From Candidatus Luteimonas excrementigallinarum (lineage in GTDB: Bacteria; Pseudomonadota; Gammaproteobacteria; Xanthomonadales; Xanthomonadaceae): 23,585 nucleotides of DNA. This document shows, one piece after another, positions 7,073-13,996 of the stretch (positions are counted from its first letter, which is position 1; the number at the start of each line of letters is the position of its first letter). Made by a program: the position numbers and the translations under genes. The stretch is taken from the NCBI GenBank assembly GCA_019115725.1, contig DXCY01000305.1:1-23585 (forward strand), read 5' to 3'. The notes under the pieces are model-generated. The model did no database searches, was not told where the DNA came from, and was given only the letters and a program-made list of their open reading frames with translations.

Positions 7073-7933
7073 ATGAGCATGCATCCCGATTCGACGCCGC
7101 GTTACGCGCTGTTCGGCCATCCGGTGGCCCATACGCTGTCACCGGTCATCCACGCCGCCTTTGCCCGCGACCGCGGCATTTCCATGGAATACACCGCCAT
7201 CGAGGCGCTGCCGGGCCAGTTTTCCGAACTGCTCGCCCGTTTTGCCGATGACGGCGGCGCGGGCGCCAACGTCACACTGCCACTCAAACAGCAGGCGGTC
7301 GGACTGTGCGCCCACCTGGGTGACCACGCCCGCCGCAGCGGCGCGGTCAATACCCTGGTCCGTCGCGATGGTGACTGGCACGGCTTCAACACCGACGGCC
7401 GCGGCCTGGTGCGTGACCTCACCGACCGCCACGGACTGGACCTGCGCGGCCGGCGCACCCTGCTGATCGGCGCAGGCGGCGCGGCCCGCGGCATTGCCCC
7501 GGCGCTGCTGGATGCCGGCATCGGCGATCTCTACGTGGTCAACCGCACCCCCGAACATGCCGATGCCCTGGCCGATGCGATGGGCGAGCCCGGCCGGGTG
7601 CACCCCCGCTATCTGGACGATCTGGGCAAGCTGGGCGAATTCACCCTGATCATCCAGGCCACCTCGGCCGCACGCGGGGCCGGGTTGCCGCCGCTGCCGA
7701 TGTCACTGGTGGGCAACCGCGCGGCAGCGGTGGACCTCAACTACGGCGAGGTCTCGATTCCCTTCCTCGCCTGGGCACGGGCCTCACGGGCCCTGCAGGC
7801 CATCGACGGGCTGGGCATGCTGGTGGAACAGGCGGCCGAAAGCTTCTACCACTGGCACGGGGTGCGCCCCGACACCGATCCGGTCTACGCGACGCTGCGC
7901 GGGCGCCAGGCCACGCTCATTACTGCGGACTGA
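7073..7933 (+). CDS. aroE: shikimate dehydrogenase (NADP+)
   Basis: AroE reduces 3-dehydroshikimate to shikimate with NADPH, the fourth step to chorismate. The 286-residue protein has the substrate-binding N-domain (YALFGHPVAHTLSPVIH; NVTLPLK with catalytic Lys72; GAVNTL; GFNTDGRG with Asp108). The nucleotide-binding loop GAGGAARG (133-140) follows, with NRTPEHA next as the NADP phosphate-binding segment. The C-terminal GLGMLVEQAAESFYHWHG block is intact. ATG 7073 is fixed by AGGGAGG six bases upstream. It is close to xanB2, which consumes chorismate made by this pathway, but hemB and a REP gap lie between them, so co-regulation is not evident. It converges on the carbonic-anhydrase-like gene, with 36 bases between the two stops. 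Confidence 0.97.
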   Translation: MSMHPDSTPRYALFGHPVAHTLSPVIHAAFARDRGISMEYTAIEALPGQFSELLARFADDGGAGANVTLPLKQQAVGLCAHLGDHARRSGAVNTLVRRDGDWHGFNTDGRGLVRDLTDRHGLDLRGRRTLLIGAGGAARGIAPALLDAGIGDLYVVNRTPEHADALADAMGEPGRVHPRYLDDLGKLGEFTLIIQATSAARGAGLPPLPMSLVGNRAAAVDLNYGEVSIPFLAWARASRALQAIDGLGMLVEQAAESFYHWHGVRPDTDPVYATLRGRQATLITAD

Positions 7934-7949
7934 CTGATCCCGCGCGCGA

Positions 7950-7986
7950 ATGTGTGGCTCGCTCCGCTCCTACGGAGCAGTGAGGT
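7950..7986. repeat. second REP-like palindrome at the aroE 3' junction
   Basis: On the minus strand the sequence from 7973 down to 7952 begins GTAGGAGCGGAGCGAGCC, a motif widespread between genes in this family. On the plus strand CTCCG (7962-7966) and CGGAG (7973-7977) form a short hairpin. The repeat overlaps the end of the minus-strand gene, and its GTAG head supplies that gene's TAG stop. It may serve as a bidirectional terminator for the two convergent genes. Confidence 0.5.
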
Positions 7987-8506
7987 ACTCGTCCTTGAGC
8001 CGCACGTAATGGCCGGCGCTGTAGATGAGCCCTTCGATCTCGGCATCGCTGAGCTTGCGCACCCGGCGTGCCGGGCTGCCTACCCACAGCTCGCCCTCAC
8101 CGATCTTCTTGCCGGGCGCCACCAGCGCACCCGCGCCAACGAAAGCGTGCTTGCCGATCACCGCGCCGTCCAGGATCAGCGCGCCCATGCCGATCAGCGC
8201 GCCATCGCCCACGGTGCAGGCATGCACCACCGCCTTGTGGCCCACGGTCACGTCCTCGCCGATAAGAGTCGGATAGCCGTCCAGCTTCGTGTGCGGGCCG
8301 GCATGGCTGACATGGATCACGCTGCCGTCCTGGATGTTGGTGCGGGCGCCGATGCGCACGTGGTTCACATCACCGCGGATCACCGTGGCCGGCCAGATCG
8401 ACACGTCGTCGGCCAGGGTCACATCACCGATCACGGTGGCGGACGGATCGATATACACGCGCTCGCCAAGCGCCGGAACCTTGTCGCGATAGGGTCTGAT
8501 ATTCAT
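7970..8506 (-). CDS. gamma-class carbonic anhydrase family protein (YrdA-like)
   Basis: This 178-residue left-handed beta-helix protein is built of hexapeptide repeats (IGDVTL, IWPATV, VRIGAR, LIGEDV, TVGDGA, LIGMGA, VIGKHA). The zinc-ligand histidines are His65 (SVIHVSH), His90 (VGHKAV) and His95 (VVHACTVGD), with the expected four-residue gap between the last two. Proteins of this type bind metal; carbonic anhydrase activity is shown for some members and unproven for many. ATG 8506 gives MNIRPYRDKVP, where homologues usually begin. It has no Shine-Dalgarno sequence, but TATGCT lies seven bases upstream on its strand (8514-8519), again hinting at a leaderless mRNA. Upstream ATGs at 8518 and 8533 would add 4-9 residues. 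It diverges from the aldehyde dehydrogenase gene with 56 bases between the starts. Confidence 0.9.
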   Translation of the reverse strand: MNIRPYRDKVPALGERVYIDPSATVIGDVTLADDVSIWPATVIRGDVNHVRIGARTNIQDGSVIHVSHAGPHTKLDGYPTLIGEDVTVGHKAVVHACTVGDGALIGMGALILDGAVIGKHAFVGAGALVAPGKKIGEGELWVGSPARRVRKLSDAEIEGLIYSAGHYVRLKDEYLTAP

Positions 8507-8562
8507 GCCCGGAAGCATATCCCGTAGCAGCATGCCCCGCGCGCTGCCACTAGACTCGGGGA

Positions 8563-9939
8563 ATGATTGAACTGCAGCCGACGCTGGACCGCCTGCGCGA
8601 GGCCTGGCACGCGAACAAGCCCGACCGCGCCCAGCGACTGGACGACCTGGCCCGCCTGCGCGCCGCGCTCAGGCCAAGGCTGGACGACATGGCTGCCGCG
8701 ATCTCGGCCGACTTCGGCCACCGCTCGGTGCACGAATCGCTGCTGGCCGATGGCATGACCGTGCTGTCGGAGATTGAACGCCTGCGCCGCGCACTGCCCG
8801 GCTGGATGCGCCCGCGCCACGTGGGCGCCGGCTGGCGGCTGTGGCCGGCACGGGCGGAGATCCGGCCGGTGCCGGTGGGCGTGGTGGGGGTGATCTCGCC
8901 CTGGAACTATCCGGTCAACCTGGCCCTGATTCCCCTGGCCACGGCAATTGCCGCCGGCAACCACGTGTACCTGAAGCCTTCCGAGCACACGCCGCGCACC
9001 TCCGCCTTCCTTGCCGACCTGCTGGGCCAGGTGTTTCCCGCCGAGCGGGTGGCGGTGGCCTGCGGCGATGCCGATACCGGCGCGGCATTCGCAGCGCTGC
9101 CCTTCGACCACCTGGTGTTCACCGGATCGACCGCGGTGGGGCGCAAGGTGATGGCGGCCGCAGCGGAACACCTGACCCCGCTGACCCTGGAACTGGGCGG
9201 CAAGTCACCGGCGATCGTCTGCGCGGACTACCCCATCGACAGGGCCGCCGCGCGGCTGGCCACCGGCAAATGGTTCAACGCCGGCCAGACCTGCATCGCC
9301 CCGGACTACGTGCTGGTGGACGCCGACCGCCGCGATGCCCTCATCGACGCGCTGCGCCGCGAAACCGCGGCACGCTATGCCGCCGACGCCGCCAGCGACT
9401 TCACCCATATCGCCAGCCAGGCCCAGTTCGAGCGCCTGCAGGGATACGTGGACGATGCGCGCCGCCGCGGCCTGCAGGTGCTGCCGCTGGCCGAAGTACA
9501 GGGCGAACGCGCGTTCCCGCCCACGGTGGTGGTGCAGCCCGATGGCGATGCCGAGGTCATGCGCCATGAGATCTTCGGGCCGATCCTGCCGGTCATCGGC
9601 TGCGCGACCCTGGAAGAAGCCATCGGCCGCGTGGCCGCCGGCGACCGCCCGCTGGCGCTGTATCCGTTCAGCCATGACCGGGCGACGGTCGATCGCATCC
9701 TCCACCACTGTCTGGCCGGCGGCGTCACCGTCAACGACACCCTGCTGCACTTCACCGCGGGCGCCCTGCCATTCGGCGGCGTGGGCGCCAGCGGCATGGG
9801 CGCCTACCACGGGCGCGCCGGATTCGACGCCATGTCCAAGGCCCTGCCGGTGCTGTGGCAGCGGCGCCGCGCCGCAAGCGACTGGCTCAAACCGCCCTAT
9901 GCCCGCATCGACCGGCTGGTGCGCAGGCTGGTGGGCTGA
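8563..9939 (+). CDS. coniferyl-aldehyde-type NAD(P)-dependent aldehyde dehydrogenase
   Basis: This 458-residue class-3-like aldehyde dehydrogenase has ISPWNYPVNL with Asn115, KPSEHTP, FTGSTAVGRKV, LELGGKSP with general base Glu210, and GQTCIAPDY with catalytic Cys244. The PFGGVGASGMGAYHG segment is the C-terminal signature shared with coniferyl aldehyde dehydrogenase (CalB) and fatty aldehyde dehydrogenases. It oxidises aromatic or aliphatic aldehydes to acids, and the natural substrate cannot be told from sequence. Homologues are common as single genes in this family. ATG 8563 has no Shine-Dalgarno sequence, and TAGACT (8551-8556) ends six bases before it. There are 66 bases between its stop and the start of xth. 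No link with pigment aromatics is shown. Confidence 0.92.
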   Translation: MIELQPTLDRLREAWHANKPDRAQRLDDLARLRAALRPRLDDMAAAISADFGHRSVHESLLADGMTVLSEIERLRRALPGWMRPRHVGAGWRLWPARAEIRPVPVGVVGVISPWNYPVNLALIPLATAIAAGNHVYLKPSEHTPRTSAFLADLLGQVFPAERVAVACGDADTGAAFAALPFDHLVFTGSTAVGRKVMAAAAEHLTPLTLELGGKSPAIVCADYPIDRAAARLATGKWFNAGQTCIAPDYVLVDADRRDALIDALRRETAARYAADAASDFTHIASQAQFERLQGYVDDARRRGLQVLPLAEVQGERAFPPTVVVQPDGDAEVMRHEIFGPILPVIGCATLEEAIGRVAAGDRPLALYPFSHDRATVDRILHHCLAGGVTVNDTLLHFTAGALPFGGVGASGMGAYHGRAGFDAMSKALPVLWQRRRAASDWLKPPYARIDRLVRRLVG

Positions 9940-10005
9940 GATGCCCCGGGCCGCGGTTGCCTACAATCTCCCTGCTCCCCCTGTCCCCCGCATCAAGGAT
10001 CGTCT

Positions 10006-10776
10006 GTGAAAATCGCCTCCTGGAACGTCAACTCCCTCAACGTGCGCCTGCCGCATCTGGAACGCTGGCTGCAGGAGTTCGTGCCCGATGTGGTCGGGCT
10101 GCAGGAGACCAAGCTCGATGACGAACGCTTCCCCGCCGCGGCGCTGGACGCGCTGGGCTATCGCAACGTATTCCTCGGCCAGAAGACCTACAACGGCGTG
10201 GCGATCCTGGCTCGCGGGCATGACATCAGCGACGTGCAGATGGGCATCCCCGGCTTCGAGGACGAGCAGAAGCGCGCGATTGCGGCCACCGTCAACGGCA
10301 TCCGCATCATCAACCTGTACGTGGTCAACGGCCAGGACGTGGGCACGGACAAGTACGCCTACAAGATGCGCTGGCTGGAGGCGGTGCACGACTGGGTCGC
10401 GGCCGAACTGAAGGCGCATCCGGAAACGGTGGTGATGGGCGACTTCAATATCGCGCCCGACGACCGCGATGTGCACGATCCCGAGGTGTGGAACGAGAGC
10501 CACATCCTGACCTCCACCGCCGAGCGCGCGCATCTGCAGGCGCTGTTGGACCTGGGCCTGCACGACGCGTTCCGCCTGCATCATGACGAAGGCGGCATCT
10601 TCAGCTGGTGGGACTACCGCCAGGCGGCGTTCCGCCGGGGCCTGGGCCTGCGGATCGACCTGACCCTGGTGTCCGACGCGCTGAAGGACCGCGCGGTGGC
10701 CTCCGGCATCGACCGCGAAACCCGCACCTGGGAACGCCCCAGCGACCACGCGCCGGCGTGGGTGCAGCTCGGGTAA
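10006..10776 (+). CDS. xth: exodeoxyribonuclease III (AP endonuclease)
   Basis: This 256-residue Mg-dependent AP endonuclease/3'-5' exonuclease acts in base excision repair. The catalytic residues are Glu34 (LQETK), Asp146 and Asn148 (GDFNIAP), Asp218 (RIDLT), Asp247 and His248 (PSDHAP), and the N-terminal MKIASWNVNSLNVR is typical. The start is GTG at 10006 with AAGGA six bases upstream, and no ATG gives the family N-terminus. A -10-like TACAAT at 9962-9967 lies 38 bases before the start. The C-terminal end is complete at WVQLG. It converges on the D-2-hydroxyglutarate dehydrogenase gene, and the 158-base gap between the stops is filled with REP copies. Confidence 0.96.
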   Translation: MKIASWNVNSLNVRLPHLERWLQEFVPDVVGLQETKLDDERFPAAALDALGYRNVFLGQKTYNGVAILARGHDISDVQMGIPGFEDEQKRAIAATVNGIRIINLYVVNGQDVGTDKYAYKMRWLEAVHDWVAAELKAHPETVVMGDFNIAPDDRDVHDPEVWNESHILTSTAERAHLQALLDLGLHDAFRLHHDEGGIFSWWDYRQAAFRRGLGLRIDLTLVSDALKDRAVASGIDRETRTWERPSDHAPAWVQLG

Positions 10777-10791
10777 TCGGGTTCGCAGCGC

Positions 10792-10922
10792 GTCGGGGGC
10801 GTAGCCCCGACCTACGCGGCCGACGTTGGTTCGCCGCGGCGGGATATGGCTTGTGTAGCGCGTCTGGGCGTGGCCCCGACCTGCGGGGAAGATACCCGTA
10901 GGTCGGCCCTACGCGGCCGACG
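10792..10922. repeat. cluster of three REP palindromes between convergent xth and d2hgdh
   Basis: Three copies of the same palindrome occur. One (10792-10815, reverse) is nearly identical to the 7002 copy. The second (10862-10884, reverse) is degenerate, with GTCTGGGC and GCCCCGAC-type arms. The third (10898-10922, forward) has head GTAG with arms GTCGGCC and GGCCGAC. They occupy most of the 158 bases between two convergent stop codons, where they could stop transcription from both sides or protect mRNA 3' ends. No RAYT transposase is in the window. Confidence 0.72.
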
Positions 10923-10934
10923 CGGACCGTCGGC

Positions 10935-12320
10935 TCAATCGAAGATCTTGCCCGGATTCATGATCCCCCTGGGATCGAACGCCTGGCGGATGGCGCGCAT
11001 CAGCACCACGTCGGCGTCGCTGCGGCTGCTGGACAGGTAGGGCTTCTTCAGCAGGCCCACGCCGTGCTCGGCGGAGATGCTGCCGCCGTGGCGCTGGAGC
11101 AAGCCGGCCAGCAGTTCGGTCACGTGCGCGCACTGGCGCAGGAACTCATCGTCGTCCGAGCCATCCGGCTGCAGCACGTTGATATGCAGGTTGCCGTCGC
11201 CGATGTGGCCGAACCACACCACTTCGAAATCGGGATACGACGCGCCCAGCAACGCCTGGGCCTCGGCCAGGAACGCCGGCATGGCCGCCACCCGCACCGA
11301 CACGTCGTTCTTGTACGGACGGTAGCGTGCCGTAGCCTCGGTGATGCCCTCGCGCAGGCGCCACAGCTGGCTCGTCTGCTCCTCGCTGTTGGCAATCACC
11401 CCGTCCAGCACCCAGCCGTGCTCCGCTGCGTGTTCGAACACCGCCAGGGCGTCCGCCTGGTCGGCCTCGGCAGCGGCGTCGTATTCGGTCAGCACGTACC
11501 AGGGGTGCACCGCGTCGAACGGGTTCTGCCCACCGTGCGCCAGCACGTGTTCCAGGCCGCGGTCGGTGAGGAACTCGAACGCCTGCAGGCGCAGCCGGCC
11601 GCGGAACAGGGCGAACACATCCATCAGCACCTCGAACGACGGCACCGCCAGCAGCATGGTCTGCGCCGGGGGCGGTGGATCGGCCAGCCGCAGGGTGGCC
11701 TCGACCACGATGCCGAGCGTGCCCTCCGCGCCGATCACCAGCTGGCGCAGGTCGTAGCCGCTGGCGTCCTTGACCAGGCTGCGGCCCAGCTCCAGCAGCT
11801 CGCCGCTGCCGGTCACCAGCTTGAGCCCGGCGATCCAGTCGCGGGTGTTGCCGTAGCGGATCACGCGGATGCCGCCGGCATTGGTGGCGATGTTGCCGCC
11901 AATGGTGCAGGAGCCGCGGGCGCCGAAGTCCACTGGATACGCCAGTCCCTGTTCCCGCGCAGCGTCCTGCACCGTCTGCAGCACCGCGCCGGGCTGCACG
12001 GTGAGGGTGCGGTCCACCGCATCGAAACCGAGCACGCGGTTCATCCGCTCCAGGCTCACCACCAGCTCGCCGCGGGAGGCCACCGCGCCGCCCGACAGTC
12101 CGGTGCGCCCGCCGGAGGGCACAATCGCCACGCCGTGGGCGTTGGCCCAGCGCACCAGCGCCTGCACCTGTCCGATGCTGTCGGGCAGGGCGATGGCCAG
12201 CGGCGCGGGCGTCCAGCGCCGGGTCCAGTCCCGGCCGTAGTGCTCAAGGTCCGCTGGCGCGGTCTTCAGCGCCAGCGCGGGGATCGCCTGGCGCAGGCTG
12301 GCAAGGATCGAGTCGTTCAT
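10935..12320 (-). CDS. d2hgdh: FAD-binding D-2-hydroxyglutarate dehydrogenase
   Basis: This 461-residue flavoprotein belongs to the D-lactate/glycolate/D-2-hydroxyglutarate dehydrogenase family. The FAD-binding domain shows PSGGRTGLSGG (68-78), GAVLQTVQDAA, IGGNIATNAGG and YDLRQLVIGAEGTLGIV. The C-terminal domain carries the metal/substrate histidines in GHIGDGNLHIN (371-381), Lys337 in YKNDVSV, and EHGVGLLKK (418-426). In Pseudomonas the homologue beside serA oxidises D-2-hydroxyglutarate to 2-oxoglutarate and so drives serine synthesis. The divergent pairing with serA here is the main reason for choosing this substrate over D-lactate or glycolate. Start ATG 12320 gives the usual family length, but no ribosome-binding site is visible. 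An ATG at 12347 is also in frame. Confidence 0.85.
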   Translation of the reverse strand: MNDSILASLRQAIPALALKTAPADLEHYGRDWTRRWTPAPLAIALPDSIGQVQALVRWANAHGVAIVPSGGRTGLSGGAVASRGELVVSLERMNRVLGFDAVDRTLTVQPGAVLQTVQDAAREQGLAYPVDFGARGSCTIGGNIATNAGGIRVIRYGNTRDWIAGLKLVTGSGELLELGRSLVKDASGYDLRQLVIGAEGTLGIVVEATLRLADPPPPAQTMLLAVPSFEVLMDVFALFRGRLRLQAFEFLTDRGLEHVLAHGGQNPFDAVHPWYVLTEYDAAAEADQADALAVFEHAAEHGWVLDGVIANSEEQTSQLWRLREGITEATARYRPYKNDVSVRVAAMPAFLAEAQALLGASYPDFEVVWFGHIGDGNLHINVLQPDGSDDDEFLRQCAHVTELLAGLLQRHGGSISAEHGVGLLKKPYLSSSRSDADVVLMRAIRQAFDPRGIMNPGKIFD

Positions 12321-12351
12321 AGGGATGCGTCGGCTCTCCGGAGCCATCGAT

Positions 12352-12364
12352 GTTGCAGTGCAAC
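12352..12364. promoter_or_regulatory. perfect palindrome GTTGCAGTGCAAC in the d2hgdh-serA intergenic region (putative operator)
   Basis: The two six-base arms GTTGCA and TGCAAC flank a single central G. The palindrome covers the whole -35 hexamer of the serA promoter and lies 32-44 bases upstream of the d2hgdh start. This is the expected position for a repressor site acting on serA, or for a regulator shared by both genes. No regulator gene lies next to it. Confidence 0.5.
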
Positions 12365-12381
12365 GTCGGCCCAAGCATAGT
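12353..12381 (+). promoter_or_regulatory. predicted sigma70 promoter of serA
   Basis: TTGCAG (12353-12358) and CATAGT (12376-12381) are separated by exactly 17 bases, one of the two best-matched promoters in the window. Transcription would begin near 12388, giving a leader of about 18-27 bases to the possible serA starts. No Shine-Dalgarno sequence is present. Confidence 0.6.
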
Positions 12382-12414
12382 GCATCCCTGTTCCGCTTCC
12401 GCCGCATGCCCACG

Positions 12415-13650
12415 ATGACCAGGACCTCCTTTCCCCGGCAGGACATCCGCGTCCTGCTGCTGGAAGGCGTCAGCCAGAGCGCCGTCGATGCCTTCCACGA
12501 CGCCGGCTACAGCCTGATCGACCGCCGCGACCAGTCGCTGGCCGGCGAGGCGCTGGTCGAAGCCATTGGCGGCGCCCACCTGGTCGGGATCCGCTCGCGG
12601 ACCCAGCTGGATGCCGAAGTGCTCGCCCACGCGCGCAAGCTGATCGCGATCGGCTGCTTCTGCATCGGCACCAACCAGGTGGACCTGGAAGCCGCACAGC
12701 TGGCCGGAATCCCGGTCTTCAACGCCCCCTATTCCAACACCCGCAGCGTGGCCGAGCTGGTCATCGGCCAGACCATCATGCTGATGCGCGGCATCCCGCG
12801 CCGCAACGCGGAATGCCACCGCGGCGGCTGGTCGAAGAACGCGGCCGGCAGCCACGAGGTCCGCGGCAAGACGCTGGGCCTCGTGGGATACGGCCATATC
12901 GGCACCCAGGTGGGGCTGATGGCCGAAGCGCTGGGCATGCAGGTGCTGTTCCACGATATCGAGACCAAGCTGGCGCTGGGCAACGCCCGTGCGACGGCCA
13001 GCCTGGACGAGCTGCTGGCCCGCAGCGACGTGGTCTCGCTGCACGTGCCCGAGACCGCCGGCACCCGCAACCTGCTGGACGCCGCGCAGATCGCGCGCAT
13101 GCGCCCGGACGCGCACCTGGTCAACGCCTCGCGCGGCACGGTGGTGGATGTGGATGCGCTGGCCGAAGCCCTGCGCAGCGGGCACCTGGGCGGCGCCGCG
13201 GTGGATGTATTCCCGGTCGAGCCCAAGGGGCAGGACGAGGAGTTCACCTCGCCCCTGCGTGGCCTGGACAACGTGCTGCTGACCCCGCACGTGGGCGGCA
13301 GCACCCTGGAGGCCCAGGACAATATCGGCGTTGAGGTGGCGGCCAAGCTGATCCGCTACAGCGACAACGGCTCCACCCTGTCGGCAGTGAACTTCCCCGA
13401 GGTGGCCCTGCCCGGCCACGACGGCAGTCGCCGCATCCTGCACATCCACCGCAACGTGCCGGGTGTGCTGTCGCGGGCCAACGAGGTGTTCAGCGGCCGC
13501 GGGATCAACATCGACGGCCAGTACCTGCGCACCGATGCCAAGGTGGGCTACGTGGTGATCGACGTGAGCGCCTCCGAGCAGCAGGCGGCGGAGCTGCGCG
13601 CGGCGCTGGCGGACATCCCGGGTACGATCCGTACCCGGGTGCTGTACTGA
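12415..13650 (+). CDS. serA: D-3-phosphoglycerate dehydrogenase
   Basis: SerA oxidises 3-phosphoglycerate with NAD+, the first step of serine synthesis, and can reduce 2-oxoglutarate to D-2-hydroxyglutarate. With start ATG 12415 the 411-residue protein matches E. coli SerA in length. Its catalytic Arg240 (NASRGT), Glu269 (PVEP) and His292 (LTPHVGG) fall at the E. coli numbers, and the NAD loop GYGHIG is at 158-163. An in-frame ATG at 12406 is the alternative. The C-terminal ACT domain (about 339-411) keeps the residues that bind inhibitory serine in E. coli: His345 and Asn347 in HIHRN, and Asn365 in GINIDGQYL. Feedback inhibition by serine is therefore expected. It is divergent from d2hgdh. 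A perfect hairpin sequence sits in the last codons. Confidence 0.96.
   Translation: MTRTSFPRQDIRVLLLEGVSQSAVDAFHDAGYSLIDRRDQSLAGEALVEAIGGAHLVGIRSRTQLDAEVLAHARKLIAIGCFCIGTNQVDLEAAQLAGIPVFNAPYSNTRSVAELVIGQTIMLMRGIPRRNAECHRGGWSKNAAGSHEVRGKTLGLVGYGHIGTQVGLMAEALGMQVLFHDIETKLALGNARATASLDELLARSDVVSLHVPETAGTRNLLDAAQIARMRPDAHLVNASRGTVVDVDALAEALRSGHLGGAAVDVFPVEPKGQDEEFTSPLRGLDNVLLTPHVGGSTLEAQDNIGVEVAAKLIRYSDNGSTLSAVNFPEVALPGHDGSRRILHIHRNVPGVLSRANEVFSGRGINIDGQYLRTDAKVGYVVIDVSASEQQAAELRAALADIPGTIRTRVLY
13617..13639 (+). repeat. perfect 10-base inverted repeat in the last codons of serA
   Basis: Arms CCCGGGTACG (13617-13626) and CGTACCCGGG (13630-13639) enclose ATC. The segment encodes the conserved SerA C-terminus PGTIRTR, so part of the symmetry follows from Gly-Thr-Ile-Arg-Thr-Arg codons. 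No T-run follows, so it is not a standard intrinsic terminator. Confidence 0.6.
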
Positions 13651-13670
13651 TCCGCTGATCCGGCGCCGCG

Positions 13671-13925
13671 CTAGCGCACCGAACCGCGCCGGAACAGGTT
13701 GACGATGGCCAGCAGGATGATGGCGCCGATCAGCGCCGTGATCAGCAGGCCGGTCCACCCGCCCAGATTGAGTCCGACCATCGGCAGCAGCCAGCCGCCG
13801 ATGAACGCACCGACGATTCCGACCACCACGTTGAGGACGATGCCCTGCTGGGCATTGGTCCGCATGACAATGCTTGCCAGCCAGCCGGCGATGCCGCCGA
13901 CGATCAGCCAGATGATGAAGCCCAT
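13671..13925 (-). CDS. GlsB/YeaQ/YmgE-family small membrane protein (transglycosylase-associated)
   Basis: This 84-residue protein has three hydrophobic segments (about 3-21, 27-49, 55-76) and the family pattern MGFIIWLIVGGIAGWLAS, then GIVLNVVVGIVGAFIGGWL, then TALIGAIILLAIVNLFRRG. The family (PF04226) is found in bacterial inner membranes and is associated with stress conditions; no enzyme activity is established despite the name. ATG 13925 is supported by AGGGAG eight bases upstream. It is in the same direction as the ligase gene, 71 bases after its stop, and converges on serA with only 20 bases between the stops. CCGGCGC (13660-13666) and GCGCCGG (13686-13692) could pair across that junction. 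Confidence 0.93.
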   Translation of the reverse strand: MGFIIWLIVGGIAGWLASIVMRTNAQQGIVLNVVVGIVGAFIGGWLLPMVGLNLGGWTGLLITALIGAIILLAIVNLFRRGSVR

Positions 13926-13996
13926 GCTGCAGTCTCCCTGGAGTGCGCCCCGGTGTGGGACGCATTCAGTCTTACCGCAGTGATGTAAGGATCGGG

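Noticed and set aside
11064..12380. 438-codon plus-strand frame opposite d2hgdh
   Set aside because: Antisense to a gene with intact FAD-binding and metal motifs; composition is His/Gln/Arg-rich with no recognisable domain.
12244..13965. 573-codon minus-strand frame opposite serA
   Set aside because: Antisense to a full-length SerA with correctly numbered catalytic residues; no protein family recognised in it.
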